From: Rhizopus sp. PT2906
Lineage: Eukaryota > Mucoromycota > Mucoromycetes > Mucorales > Rhizopodaceae
Length of the DNA stretch: 64,000 bases
Reading direction: 5' to 3'
Assembly (NCBI GenBank): GCA_025529335.1
Contig: JAMYHX010000098.1
Span: 1 to 64,000, forward strand
Shown here in pieces: positions 48,500-59,347 of this stretch; within the stretch, counting starts at the first letter, position 1, and each line of letters opens with the position of its first letter. The notes under the pieces were generated by a model. It was not told the DNA's origin and searched no databases. It was given only the letters and a program-made list of their open reading frames with translations. The position numbers were made by a program, and so were the translations under genes.

Positions 48500-49837
48500 T
48501 TAATGCTCTTGTTGAGGAACTTGCAAGATTGCTTGTATAGCTTGTTTGCGACATTGCTTCCATTGTGATTCTAGTTCTTTCATCCATGATATCACAAGCT
48601 CTAAACGATCCATAAGTGAAATAGTTCTTAATAATGTATAGAAACTATTAGGGGATACAGGCAAAACGGAAGCGGCCCACCAACAGACAGCCGCAGGATT
48701 ATCGCTTGTGGGCAATGGGCCATGTATCTTTTGCATATTTTCGAGCCAATTAGGTCCAAACAAGCCAGCTGTTTGAGCATGAAGCACTTGGGACGACATG
48801 GTTGAAGGTTGTCCAATGTATTTGATAAACTGAAGTATTGTCCTTGCTAGATCGGTGGTATATTGAATTAATCTGGTTTGTAGCGCCTCCTGATCAGACG
48901 ACATATTGTAATATTCAAGCATCTTTTGTGTATCTGATTCGGGAAGGGTAATCAAATCGGCTGTTAAATGACCCGCCTCTTTATGATATTCAAGTTTAAA
49001 ACGGTCTGTAGCTTCAACATCCAGGAAAACAATATCGCCACTCTGTTCAAAATTAATAACCTGTAGGATAGTACCAAATTGTGCCACTTCCGGACGGCTG
49101 CGGTGAATTGAGACTAAGCAGAGATTGCTGTATCGACTGGAGGGTGTAAGGAACAAAAGAATATTTGTGATAGATGATGGGTAAAAGGATAACCGACATC
49201 GCTGGCCGGGAAAGTTGACTTTTCCAGAGACAAAGAGTGGTATATCATGCTCTCGTAGGCTAAGGTTATTAAGATGCTTCGTTTCGCGATAATCACAATG
49301 GATGAAGCCGGACGATTGAAGACCTGTGAGGATATTGGATAGCACATGGTTTGTGGTCTGCGCCATCAGATTGGTATACTTGGGAAGCGGTCGCAAGCAA
49401 GATAGACATGTATTTTGTTCAATCTTGTGTCGTAAAAGGCATAGCTTACAAAACGTGTGCCCACAAGGTGTCGTGGTAGGGTCAGCGTATATTTGATGGC
49501 AAGATGAACAGTTCAAGATAGGTATGATCGACTTCATAACGTTGTCATTTGATTTGCTACTTGAATTTACATCCGGGAATGGAATGGAGCGCTGAAGGAT
49601 ATAAGTAAGTCGTTTGATGGTTGCGTCATGCAATAACTCAGGACCAAAAAGATGAGTAGTTGCATTACAATGCGGAACGGGGCATACAAAAGCTGATTTT
49701 TTTATGGTTGTTGGATTAAAGACAGGAAAACAATGGAAGCAAATGGTATAACCGCAAGAGAACGTGATAGGGTCTTTAAGCACATTACCACAGACAAGAC
49801 ATGTTAATGCCTGGGCAAAATCAGTTTGCTGTATCAT
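48500..49837 (-). CDS. Double-RING finger protein with LON substrate-binding-like domain (LONRF-like)
   Basis: A single exon of 445 residues, unusual among the intron-rich neighbours. RING 1 (residues 13-60) reads CLVCGNVLKDPITFSCGYTI then CFHCFP. RING 2 (about 108-150) reads CSSCHQIYADPTTTPCGHTF then CKLCLL and CLSCLRPLP. The region from about residue 200 (DIPLFVSGKVNFPGQRCRLS, GTILQVINFEQSGDIVFLDV, ATDRFKL) matches the N-terminal LON domain found in LONRF proteins and in cereblon. Animal LONRFs also carry TPRs, which are absent here. It is predicted to be an E3 ubiquitin ligase. The second RING carries all the canonical ligands; the first has a degenerate end. Confidence 0.87.
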   Translation of the reverse strand: MIQQTDFAQALTCLVCGNVLKDPITFSCGYTICFHCFPVFNPTTIKKSAFVCPVPHCNATTHLFGPELLHDATIKRLTYILQRSIPFPDVNSSSKSNDNVMKSIIPILNCSSCHQIYADPTTTPCGHTFCKLCLLRHKIEQNTCLSCLRPLPKYTNLMAQTTNHVLSNILTGLQSSGFIHCDYRETKHLNNLSLREHDIPLFVSGKVNFPGQRCRLSFYPSSITNILLFLTPSSRYSNLCLVSIHRSRPEVAQFGTILQVINFEQSGDIVFLDVEATDRFKLEYHKEAGHLTADLITLPESDTQKMLEYYNMSSDQEALQTRLIQYTTDLARTILQFIKYIGQPSTMSSQVLHAQTAGLFGPNWLENMQKIHGPLPTSDNPAAVCWWAASVLPVSPNSFYTLLRTISLMDRLELVISWMKELESQWKQCRKQAIQAILQVPQQEH

Positions 49838-50579
49838 TGTTCAAGAATAAATAAAAGGAATCAAAGAAACATGTAAATGTATACAACATTTCTTTATATG
49901 GTGTTTAAGCGAATTTTTTATGATCAGGGCAAACTGCAGAAAAGCTCGATCTTGACTCAGACTTTCGATGAACCAGTGATATTCACGTAACCGTCCTAAT
50001 TTGGAATACAGTGTTCACACTTTAAACTCAGGCAATGTTAGTTCTGGCTAGATCAAATATAATTGAGACATTGATTTAAAATGATGTTAGTTTTTTTGGA
50101 CGAATCAAAGAAAGTCGATAATTTACCTGTATCATGGTTTACTCTACTAGGAGACCTTCCCTAGATAAAGCTGCCATCATTGGGAGGCATAGAGCGGATA
50201 TTTTTTTGATGTGGATGGTGCATAATCTTCAGAGACCGTTCTCTTGAAAGTTGATGTAACAAACCTTGATGGCCGACCGAGTGCTTGACGGTACTGATCC
50301 ATTATATGACGAAAATTCAGCACGGTAGCCAAATCTCTGTTCCAGAGTCGAGGGAAAGGCTGCAAACAGTGATTTGTACAGTGCCCTGACAAAAGTGTCT
50401 GCCGTTTTTTAAAAGTCAGTTATCTTTTTAATGCTGTTAAAGACTACACAGTAAACAAAGTGGCTCTTTTGTAACTTTGTTATAGTTATAAAATAGCACA
50501 AATGGTGACAAAAGGTCAGCAAAATTAAAATATCAAAAAAAATGAGAGTTGTAAAGCAATTTTTGGATTTTTTATTGTT
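49838..50579. other. Intergenic, includes one flank of the Tc1 relic
   Basis: No gene recognised. The part from about 50440 probably belongs to the Tc1/mariner element (its 3' non-coding end), but no inverted repeat partner survives to define the terminus. Confidence 0.4.
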
Positions 50580-51172
50580 CTAATATTTCGTGGGTCCACC
50601 CGGAGCCTTGATTACAGCCTTGGCCTTACTGGGCATGAAATCAATTAACTTGTTAATGGTTTCTGGAGTAAACTCCCTCCAAACGCTCTCCAAAGCAACC
50701 TCCATTGCTTGCGGGCTTCTGGCATGAAGGCATAGAGCGTTAACCCTCTTTTCTTCATAATGCTCCACAGATTTTCAATCGGATATAAATCCGGTGACTG
50801 AGTCGGCCAAGACATCTTGTTTATGCCCTTTGTCTCTCTCCATTTGGCAGCGATTTCCGCTCTATGGATGGGTGCGCCATCTTCCATGAGCACAGGACTA
50901 TCTAGGCTTTTGTAAAAGTCTAGTAATACTGACTCATAGACCTGGTTTATGAAGTTGGTATTTGTCCTCATGCCTTTCTTCATAAAGACAAGTTTCAACT
51001 TCTTTCCACCATTTATGGCTCCCCAAACCATGATTGAAGTTCTGCCACTTTTGAAGGTTGGCGCCAGGCGTTCTTTGTCTTGCGTCATACTCTGGGCTGT
51101 GACGACAGCTTGTCGATTTCGAAGCTCGACTCGTCTGTTCAGATTACTTTTTTCCAGTCGTCTACTGTCCAG
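50580..51172 (-). mobile_element. Tc1/mariner transposase relic (DD34E), truncated and frameshifted
   Basis: The minus strand encodes the C-terminal two-thirds of a Tc1-type transposase. The catalytic triad is visible: TDESSFEIDK (first Asp), VLMEDGAPIHRAE (second Asp) and 34 residues later IENLW (Glu), the DD34E spacing of Tc1. It ends AVIKAPGGPTKY. Damage: TGA codons at 51141-51139 and 51087-51085 replace expected tryptophans (VI-W-TDES and PRV-W-RK), a frameshift lies near 51072, and another near 50740 after the IMKKR segment. The N-terminal DNA-binding part is missing, cut off at the poly-T tract. It cannot make an active enzyme. Confidence 0.9.
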
Positions 51173-51195
51173 TTTTCTTTTTTTTTTTTTTTTTC

Positions 51196-51262
<67 letters not shown>
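51173..51262. repeat. 90-nt T-rich homopolymer tract
   Basis: Almost pure T (three C interruptions) on the plus strand, directly abutting the truncated 5' side of the Tc1 relic. It reads as poly-A on the transposase strand. It may be an old poly-A-type insertion scar or slippage product. Length should be treated with caution because such tracts assemble poorly. Confidence 0.85.
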
Positions 51263-51264
<2 letters not shown>

Positions 51265-51343
51265 GAAGGATATTCTGATTTAATAAAATTAACTGATATT
51301 AGCATATGTGCCACTCTCTTTTAATGCTTTTTTTATTTACAGG

Positions 51344-53314
51344 TTAAAGTGTGTCTAATAGACTAAAGAGGTTATTGCTAGATACGCTCTTTATAGATTT
51401 CACTTTCTTTTCTGGCCGGCGAGATCGCTGCTTAGTCAGTCTTTTTGGTTTTTCAGTAGGAATTATGTTTGTATCTTGAATATTATAATCAAATACATCC
51501 AAAATTTCAGTCCTAAAGTCTTTTATGACCATCCTATAGGTCTTGAAAAAAAGCTGCAAAAAGTCTGGAGAAGTATCGGACAGAATAGAGCCAAGACTAG
51601 ACCCATTCTGTGTTCTCTCCAAATAATAATGAAAGTAAAGGCCATTATACATATGTGCCAGTGGTGCTTGGCCACCTAGGCCAAAGATTTGTGATAAAAG
51701 ATATGATGAATAAATCACGCCTTGAAACTGTGCAGCCAAATGAATCGTTCTTTTTTTCAAAACAAGAGCCTCCGTTGATGTTTTAGGTACTTGATGTTCA
51801 TCAAAACCAAGAGTAGGAGCTAATGACCTGAGTGTAGCCACAATAATGCCAATGACTTCATGGTTTTTTAACTGATCTTCTTCAGCAGAATGTGCACAGT
51901 AATAGATCATATATCGAAGGCATAGTATCAGATGGTACACTCCATTATCCATATCAGATACTTGCAGTGTTTCGCTCTTGTGTAGTTTAATAAAACGTAA
52001 TTCTTTATCTTGCATTCTGTTGCTTTCCTTACAAGCAAATGAAATCGGCTCTAAATGCTGCTTTTCTCTTACATACTCTATAATTTGTTGTTCAAGCATA
52101 TACTCCCCCAAATGATTGTATACTTCTTGTCTCAATGCCTGGCTGATAGCCCAGCTCGATTTTCTCTCTACGTCTTCAAGGAATATACTTGTCCAGAACG
52201 TTTGATTTTCTAACACATCCACAAGTTGCCTACTCCACGCTTTTTTTTGTTGTGCTGGCTTTATATGATGTTTCTTACATGGTGCTTTTATCAAACAGCT
52301 GTCCTTATTCACCAATGGACTATTTTGATCGTATCTTTGAATTGAATTATTGATGCAACCTTCAAGTTCAATAATCATGTCTGGGTTATCACGTTTTTGA
52401 TGCTTTTGAATAATAGGCACAAGTGCTCTCGTGACATTCCCTATAACATCTCCTTGACTATTCATCCTTATGAACTCTGCTACTATCTTTGGCCATTCAC
52501 ACTGACTCTTGGCTGACTGTATGTCCTTATCGCACCATTCTTGAATAGCAAGACGACATACAGTACCATCGAGATAGTCATTACCCAAGAGTGTGCCGAC
52601 CAAAGGCAACATGTATCGGTCTATCTTGAGTAAGGCAGCGAGACGATCTGGATGAAATACAGTGGCTGATATAAACAACTGTTTGTGGCTTGCTTCTTCA
52701 GCTACAGGCACTTTTAGCGTATCCAACTGAATGTATCCCTTACCAATTTCAGGATACACATACATGTCTGAATCCTGAGAGACAACATAGGCATTCTTTT
52801 CTTTTGCCATAGCCACGACTTCTCCATCTGCTTCTGCCTCACATATCTTTACGTACACGTTTAGTTCTCGGAGTGTCTGGATGATGGTTTCGAGTGTGAG
52901 TGGAGGTATTAAGAATAGTCCGGTTATATACTGAGTTATGCTAGAATCAGTCAGGATGACCTTGTTGATGGAATCGAGATTTGACATTGCTGTAGCACAG
53001 CGCTGGATATACGATCGATGTCGCTTGATCCTGGTCTCTGTCTTATCTGCTGGAAGTGCGCCGTCGAATAAAAAGATCAAGGTAATGCCAGCCCTTGTCA
53101 AGGTTTGTACTGTTCTTTTGACAGCATTTGCAATTGTATTGTATTGACCCCCATATATCCAATACGATTGATGATTATAAGCACAATTATATACAAATGC
53201 ATTGCCGTCAATGATGAATGTGTCATTATTATGAGTTGAATCGACTTTCCAATAGACTGACTCAGACAAGGTTGGATATGATTTTACAAAATGTGATAGT
53301 TTGCTAATTCCCAT
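51344..53314 (-). CDS. Asteroid/XPG-I-domain (PIN-like) protein
   Basis: Single exon, 656 residues from the ATG at 53314 (MGISKLSHFVKSYPTLSESV). The N-terminal XPG-N-like part holds DTFIIDGNAFVYNCAY, with the first acidic residue, and ITLIFLFDGALPADK. The XPG-I part reads KICEAEADGEVVAMAKEKNA and VVSQDSDMYVYPEIGKGYIQ, with the EAEAD and DSD acidic clusters of the flap-endonuclease superfamily, then PLVGTLLGNDYLDG. The rest is long and variable, as in Asteroid (ASTE1) proteins. ASTE1 in animals is a structure-specific nuclease linked to DNA end resection. Acidic residues look retained, so nuclease activity is plausible. It has no introns, in contrast to most neighbours. Confidence 0.86.
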   Translation of the reverse strand: MGISKLSHFVKSYPTLSESVYWKVDSTHNNDTFIIDGNAFVYNCAYNHQSYWIYGGQYNTIANAVKRTVQTLTRAGITLIFLFDGALPADKTETRIKRHRSYIQRCATAMSNLDSINKVILTDSSITQYITGLFLIPPLTLETIIQTLRELNVYVKICEAEADGEVVAMAKEKNAYVVSQDSDMYVYPEIGKGYIQLDTLKVPVAEEASHKQLFISATVFHPDRLAALLKIDRYMLPLVGTLLGNDYLDGTVCRLAIQEWCDKDIQSAKSQCEWPKIVAEFIRMNSQGDVIGNVTRALVPIIQKHQKRDNPDMIIELEGCINNSIQRYDQNSPLVNKDSCLIKAPCKKHHIKPAQQKKAWSRQLVDVLENQTFWTSIFLEDVERKSSWAISQALRQEVYNHLGEYMLEQQIIEYVREKQHLEPISFACKESNRMQDKELRFIKLHKSETLQVSDMDNGVYHLILCLRYMIYYCAHSAEEDQLKNHEVIGIIVATLRSLAPTLGFDEHQVPKTSTEALVLKKRTIHLAAQFQGVIYSSYLLSQIFGLGGQAPLAHMYNGLYFHYYLERTQNGSSLGSILSDTSPDFLQLFFKTYRMVIKDFRTEILDVFDYNIQDTNIIPTEKPKRLTKQRSRRPEKKVKSIKSVSSNNLFSLLDTL

Positions 53315-54324
53315 AAGACTAAAGAAAGAAAGAAAAAAAAACAAGAATATTTATGTTCAGCTCCCCTTTAGGATGTCTTTCTTGTATGATAGAATCATGG
53401 AAAAGAAAAAAAAAAAAATCGTCCTTTAGCAAGGATACCTTTTTTACGATGGCTAATCTTTGGCAATCCAATTCTAACTTTTTTTGCTGTTTCTCTTGGA
53501 TTCTGTTGTAATAATGCTAATAATATGAATGAGTAATACCAGTCTATAATGGCTATTTCTGGTAATGTTGTCAAGTTGGATGAGCTCTCTCTACGATTTC
53601 TTCAAGGAAAGAAGAACGCATGATTGTGATGTTTGTTGTAGTTGTAGTAGTGGTTGTTGTATTTTTGAATAGACAGAAAGTACAATGGGACTCTTTACAT
53701 TTCGTTTATTTAGAAGAATAAAGATAATGGTATTGAAATTGTTAGATACACTTATTATATTGTAATTATGATTATAATTGGTCAGTTTATGTTACTGAGT
53801 TTTTGTTATTGATATGTAGACACTGCTTATTGACCCTTATTCAACGTAGAATACAATAATGATGCAGGAACTGTCACATTTGTTATGTAATGGTTTAGAG
53901 ACACAAGACAAAGACAAAAGAAGTACTCTTTGAGGCTAATCTTTATTCTGAGATAAAGACAGAAGGAACATGCAATTAAATAAAGGATCTACTATTTATA
54001 GTTGCTATCAAATGGCTGGTAAGCCATTACTCTAAGTATGGGTTATAATTACTGAGTATATGATTGACTAACGGTTCTTGAGCCCATAAGAAAAACTTTT
54101 AATTCGTTCCTGACACTGATCTTATTAGACATTTAACAGTTGCAGGTAAATATTTGAGTACGAGTTTTGCTTTGTCTGAATTCCTTTTTATATTTTATCC
54201 AAAAAAGGTAATCTTACCTGAAAGTTAACTTTGATTCGCCCAGAAAAAAACTAAAGTAGAAATACTGTAAATTGTGACCCAGCGATTTATCGTTCATGCT
54301 GCTTTTTTTTCTTTATTTTAAAAA
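53315..54324. other. Intergenic, 1 kb, divergent promoter region
   Basis: Lies between the Asteroid and SERINC starts. AT-rich with short GTT/GTA-type runs around 53636-53660. No gene recognised. Confidence 0.4.
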
Positions 54325-56111
54325 ATGGGTGCCGCATTAAGCTGCTTGGCATTACCTGCGTTAACTTCTCTTGGCACATGGGTTGTCAGTTGTTTCTCTG
54401 CAGCTGCTTGTTCTTTAGCTTGCAAAAGGTAAAAAAGAAAAAGAAAAAGAAAGACAAGAGCACCAAGTTTTTTTTTTTTTAAAAAAAAAAATAGCTGCAA
54501 CTGCAACAACTCTGTGGCAACTCGTATTGGCTATGCAGTAAATATATATTTCATAAACTGATCATTTTATATTCATTATGCTTTATAGATCATTTTTTTA
54601 TTGAATTCTATTGTAAGAGAAAAGGAGATTATATTCATCATTTTATCAACAGATCAACTTTTATTAGATCGCTTGGCTTATGCTATCGAATTGGGCTATA
54701 AAGCAGATCCAAAAGCTGCCTCTCGATTATTTGAAGCTCAACTGTACTGAAGGATCTTGTTATGGAATAATTGCAGTAAGCTTTTTTTTTCCCATTTTTA
54801 TATGCATATCATTAATGAACTCAGGTACATCGTATATGTTTCGCACTTGTCCTTTTTCATGCCTTATTGGGGCTTTTACTGTTGGGTGTACGCAACAGTA
54901 GACAACCTAGGTCATCCATTCAAAATGGTTGGTGGGGGCCCAAGGTCTTGTGCTGGATGCTCTTGTTGGTAGCTTCTTTTTTTATACCAAATGAGTTCTT
55001 TCGAGTCTGGGGCAATTATTTCTCTCTTACCGGAGCAGCGATCTTTATCCTATTTGGTCTTGTACTTCTTGTCGATTTTGCGCACAGTTGGACCGAGAGA
55101 TGTTTGGAGAATATGGAATACTCTGATAAATGGAAATATATCTTGATTGGAGGTACTCTGTTCCTGTATGCGGCTGCCATCACATTGACAGGTATCATGC
55201 ATGGGTTCTTTACGCCAAATGGATGTTCATTGAACCAGTTCTTTGTTACTTTCAATGTGATCTTGAGTCTGTTAATCACCTTTTTATGCATCACTCCTTC
55301 CGTACAAGAGGCAAATCATCGATCTGGCTTATCACAATCATCCATCGTGGTAATCTATTGTACCTATCTCGTTTTGTCTGCTGTGGCAAACGAGCCTAAT
55401 GATAAAGAGTGCAACCCTCTGAGAAGATCTCAGGGCCCTCAAACAACATCGATCGTCTTGGGTGCACTATTTACATTTTTGGCTATTGCCTATTCTACAA
55501 GCCGAGCAGCTACTCAGGGTTAGAGTCAAAAAAAAAATATATACAATACCTAATCATGCTCTTTTCTTATTGAAATAGGCGTCGAAGGAGTCACTGAAAG
55601 TTCATCCAGAGAGCATCTAATAGCTGCTGTAGAAAACAGGTAAGCTAAACAAAATAAATGGCTGATTATTATTAAGTTATTTCAGAACTCTCCCGAGATC
55701 TGCTTTATACAAAGATGACGATCAAGACGATGATGACGATGAACATGATGATGAACGTTATGGAGCTGTATACAACTACTCCTTTTTCCATTTTACTTTT
55801 GCAATTGCGGCAATGTACGTCGCTATGCTTTTAACCAACTGGTAAGTGAAAAATATATAGATAAATCTCTACTCTAAACTTCTTGAGATAGGAATACAAT
55901 CATATCAGAACAACCTAATTCTCAAGATGACTCTCTCATCCGTATTGGTCAAAGCTACACTGCTGTTTGGGTTAAAGTCGTGTCTGGATGGATATGCTAT
56001 GGTCTGTACATTTGGAGTTTAATAGCTCCTGTGTTAATGCCGGATCGATTTTTGGTAAGTCAGAGTGATGGATAATATATGTCTCTAACTCTGAAGTAGG
56101 ATACATATTAA
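54325..56111 (+). CDS. SERINC/TMS1-family membrane protein
   Basis: Exons 54325..54428, 54495..54537, 54589..54612, 54668..54775, 54825..55518, 55579..55639, 55686..55841, 55892..56054 and 56100..56111 join in phase: 454 residues. The Cys-rich start (SCLALPALTSLGTWVVSCFS, then SCNCNNSVATRIGYA) and about ten membrane segments are typical. GIMHGFFTPNGCSLNQFFV and ITPSVQEANHRSGLSQSSIV match the conserved core, and AMYVAMLLTNW with VKVVSGWICYGLYIWSLIAP closes it. SERINC proteins are lipid-scramblase-like proteins of late-secretory membranes. An acidic loop (DDDQDDDDDEHDDE) precedes the ninth span. The end is ambiguous: splicing at 56055 gives ...PDRFLDTY; read-through gives a stop at 56073. Exons 2 and 3 are only 43 and 24 nt. 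Confidence 0.92.
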
Positions 56112-56242
56112 CATCGTTTATATACCACCCTCTTTCTCTCTTTTCATATCTTGACCACTCATCATTTATATATTTCTACTGCATCCCAAATAAACTATTT
56201 TGACACAGTACTTTTTTCACTGACTTGGATAATACAGTGAAT

Positions 56243-57194
56243 TTATTTCTTCTTTTTGCGATTAGCAAGATTACCTTCATCATTTCGCTTTCTTGGACGC
56301 TTTCCATCTTCTATAAAAAAGGAGGGTAAATATCATATGTATATAGCTGCATGTGTAGACTTGCCTCTTATTGTAGGTATATCTGCATTTGATTTTGATA
56401 TATCCTCTTGTTCCACTTGCTCTATTACTTGTCGTGATTGAGCAACTTTCATCGCTGATACTTCTATGGCTCTATCCATCCAGTGTCTTAGTGCCAATGC
56501 TTCCTGTGCACGTAACACTGTGTTTGGTGATTTCTTTTGTTGATCTGCATTTGATTGTTTCCAATCATAACCCTTGGAAGGATGGAATGTCATCATTTTT
56601 TGTGTTTCTTTAAAGGCGCTATTTACATGAAATAAGCTGGTCAACTACAAAGGAGTCAATAAGAAATATACAAAGAGTACAGCGATGGTGTATATTACCA
56701 GCCTATTAGCAATAACAGAATATATCGTAGGTGATTGGTATACGTTGGCTCCCATAATGTAATATGTAGCAATCGGATTGACATCATCCTCTGCTGGTCC
56801 TCTTCGGTATCTCTTTTGAATAACCCATACAGGTGGTTGTTCATGAACTATGGCAAACTCAATTCCTGTCATTTTTCTAAAATTCTATTTAGCAAATAGA
56901 TCACTCTCTAAATCTCTTGATTTTACCGAAGAGCTTGCACAGTAGCTTCATAAGGCTGCCTTAAGTCATTATATTGAGTCTGCATTGCTAATACTTGATT
57001 ATTACATTGTCGATCCCAAAATGGTGAAAGAGCAAAATAGTCCATCACTACTTGTTGATTCTGGAAACCACCCACTCTCTATTGCTAAAGAGTTAATAGA
57101 CATTATGAATACAAGCACTTGTATTTACTTCTAACCAATTTGTATCACGCCATTCTACGCTTGTCAGATCTTCAGTTGCTGCCAATCTTTGCAT
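56243..57194 (-). CDS. MED6: Mediator complex subunit 6
   Basis: Exons 57194..57129, 57078..56927, 56876..56699, 56644..56365 and 56310..56243 join in phase: 247 residues. The N-terminus has EDLTSVEWRDTNWLE and VVMDYFALSPFWDRQCNNQ, the hallmark of MED6. Then come KMTGIEFAIVHEQPPVWVIQ and ATYYIMGANVYQSPTIYSVI, followed by SLFHVNSAFKETQKMMTFHP. The basic tail ends NRKKKK. MED6 sits in the Mediator head module and contacts RNA polymerase II. The last intron appears to use a GC donor (G|GCAAGT at 56364); without this splice the protein would end a few residues later in another tail (HAAIYI). Confidence 0.93.
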
Positions 57195-57379
57195 ATTTTG
57201 ATAAAAAGAATAAAAAATCCAAATTCAATATTGCTCGATGTCACGGGAACGTTAAATTGCCCACCGCAATTAAGTCACAACTCGATCTATTGAAGAATAC
57301 GAGTAGCCATTCTTTTCAATTGTCTTTGACTTACCCGGATTACTGGCATCAAGGCCAATATCCCAGCATTCTCTTGCAT
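57195..57379. other. Spacer between MED6 and the second Fanzor-like relic
   Basis: 185 bp. In Fanzor/TnpB elements the guide RNA is encoded around the 3' end of the nuclease gene, which is this side. No clear structured repeat is seen by eye. Confidence 0.3.
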
Positions 57380-58969
57380 TTAGGAAGGATATACGGTCTT
57401 GTTTAGAAAGTCAGTGTTGCAGTGACTGATTTTAGCAGATAGCTCAGGAAATGTCTCCTGGAAGAGCAGCGAGCATAGGCCAGAAAGGCCAATGGCGAGG
57501 GCAGACAGGTTGTCTCTAGACTTGATGGCCTTTTTGTTTGAGACTAACACACAGTTAGGATTTCGACACAAGAAAGATCCTTTGACCTTTGTCTTTATAT
57601 CTTTGACAATCTTTCGATGGATGGGGTGGTCCAGCTTGGAGAAGCAGTACATGTATGTTTGTGATATGTTCTCATTTGTGATACACACATTGGCGTTCAT
57701 GCCATGCATGCACTGCTTCCATTTTCCACCATATCTTCTATATCCCTTTATGGTTGAGCCTACCCCCGTGCCTCTGTCTCCGATAAACATGATAGGGCAT
57801 GGCCTGCTTCTACCTTTTACTAAATAGTTTATATAATAATTGGTATTCATCAATCGTATATTACTGTACTCTTTATCTTTCTTCCCTATCAAAAACGTTT
57901 TTTCTTTTGCACACAATCGTCTTCGAAAGCGGTTGTTTTGCATTTCACATGTCCTTTTCAATTTGACTCTCTTCCTCGAATTATAAAAATTTCTGAGAGC
58001 TAAACGGTTACTGACATGTTGCTGGTGTATATTCATTGCTTGCTCAACGCCTGTTGCCAACTTTAAGTCTAACTTTGAAAAATTATTTTGCCAATGCACA
58101 AGGAAGTCTGGTCAATATTTGATACAATGATGGCCCGTCTATTCTTAAGGCATGTAGTTTAGAAGCAGATGGCTGCGGACAAAGCTTTCTGTAAAACTTC
58201 TTGTAACCAGCATACATAAGAGTATCATTCGCTAGGATGCAAAATGGTAATTGATGAGCTATGATGAACAAGGATATGCTTCTTTTTCTTCAACGTCAGA
58301 ACATTCCTTTTTCAGGTCATCGATACTGAATACACCTTTTCTGTCATCGAGAAGTAGGCTTTTCAGAACAGATTTTAAGCAGCATAATCTCCTTCTTGTT
58401 AAGTCTGTGGTGTTGCCTGTGATCAGCTCTTCTTCTTCTTCCATACCATCATCATCATCATTTTCACTGGTAAGTTGACTTTCTCCTGCAACCTCGGGTT
58501 CTGTATCGTCGTGTTCCCTTTCTGTTACTTTTTCCCTTAAATCTCTTGCTATAGAATGAAAGTTTCCCTGAACGTATTCTTTAAAAACTACATCTTTTTT
58601 CTTTATGGAATTTTTGTCCAAATAATCTCTCAGGACAGTAGGTGTACAACTTGCATACGTTGCAGCTTGTGTCAAGACACCTCTTGGTAAGGTTTTGATA
58701 TTGAGGAACTTTTGTTCCAACTTGTTCAGATCCCTCTCCACATTTTTGCTTTTTTTAGTAATGGAGTCAACGGTGGCCTTTATATAATCATGAATAGAAC
58801 GCAAGAAGCTGTTGTATAAGAGTTCAGGAGATTCTGGTACAAGACGTGGTCTTTTTAAGGGAGGATTCTCAGAGCTTTCGCTAGCAGTACTCTTCAAGTT
58901 TTGCCGTAGAATTGGAACCCTTGTTATGTTAACGCCATCAAAATGGCTTTTCTGTTCAGTATGTTTCAT
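57380..58969 (-). pseudogene. Divergent TnpB/Fanzor-like element protein, frameshifted
   Basis: Three overlapping minus-strand frames make one decayed protein: 58969..58259 (KRPRLVPESPELLYNSFLRS, a coiled-coil stretch, then an acidic block), 58271..58083 (MYAGYKKFYRKLCPQPSASK, RIDGPSLYQIL) and 58099..57380. The last piece carries PIMFIGDRGTGVGSTIKGYR, then about 35 residues later CITNENISQTYMYC, then FLCRNPNC and SRDNLSALAIG. This is the TnpB/Fanzor order: Gly-Asp motif, Glu-x-x-Ser...C, a zinc knuckle, and Arg-Asp-x-x-x-Ala. One Cys of the first knuckle is missing. A short weak intron near 58285 could join the first two frames, but another shift near 58090 remains. I recall similar ORFs being repeated in mucoralean genomes; function is unknown. 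Confidence 0.5.
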
Positions 58970-59347
58970 TCTAGGTTATCAAGTGTTTGAGCTGTAAGGA
59001 ACTCTCATCAGACTATTATCCTCACTAACCTGATGATAGCTTTTAGAGACTATTGAAGGCAAGAGAAAAAAGAAAAATAAAGTTGTTGCTGATATCCCTG
59101 GCCGTGTCAAAGCTTATTTATCACAGTGATGCTGTCATCTGCGTTAGATACAGTGAAATGACTCATTTTCTTAAAGTAGACTATCTCGACAATATGAAAT
59201 TAGCAATGTTATCTCCATATATTCTGACTGGATGATATAGCTTTTCTACTAAGGTGAATATTATGCTATATTTTTATATTCAAATGGGTAATACTAGAGG
59301 CGCTGCAATAGGACACTGCAAGATTCAAAAAAGAAAATCCCCACAGT
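58970..59347. other. Intergenic between two element relics
   Basis: 378 bp, AT-rich. May contain the ends of the flanking elements; no inverted repeats were recognised. Confidence 0.35.

Noticed and set aside
34431..50165. Shared 12-13-base string GAGACCTTCCCTA near 34438 and 50150, considered as an element terminus.
   Set aside because: Too short, with no matching flanks or inverted partner.
51080..51283. Poly-phenylalanine open frames across the T tract.
   Set aside because: They are produced by the homopolymer and have no coding support.
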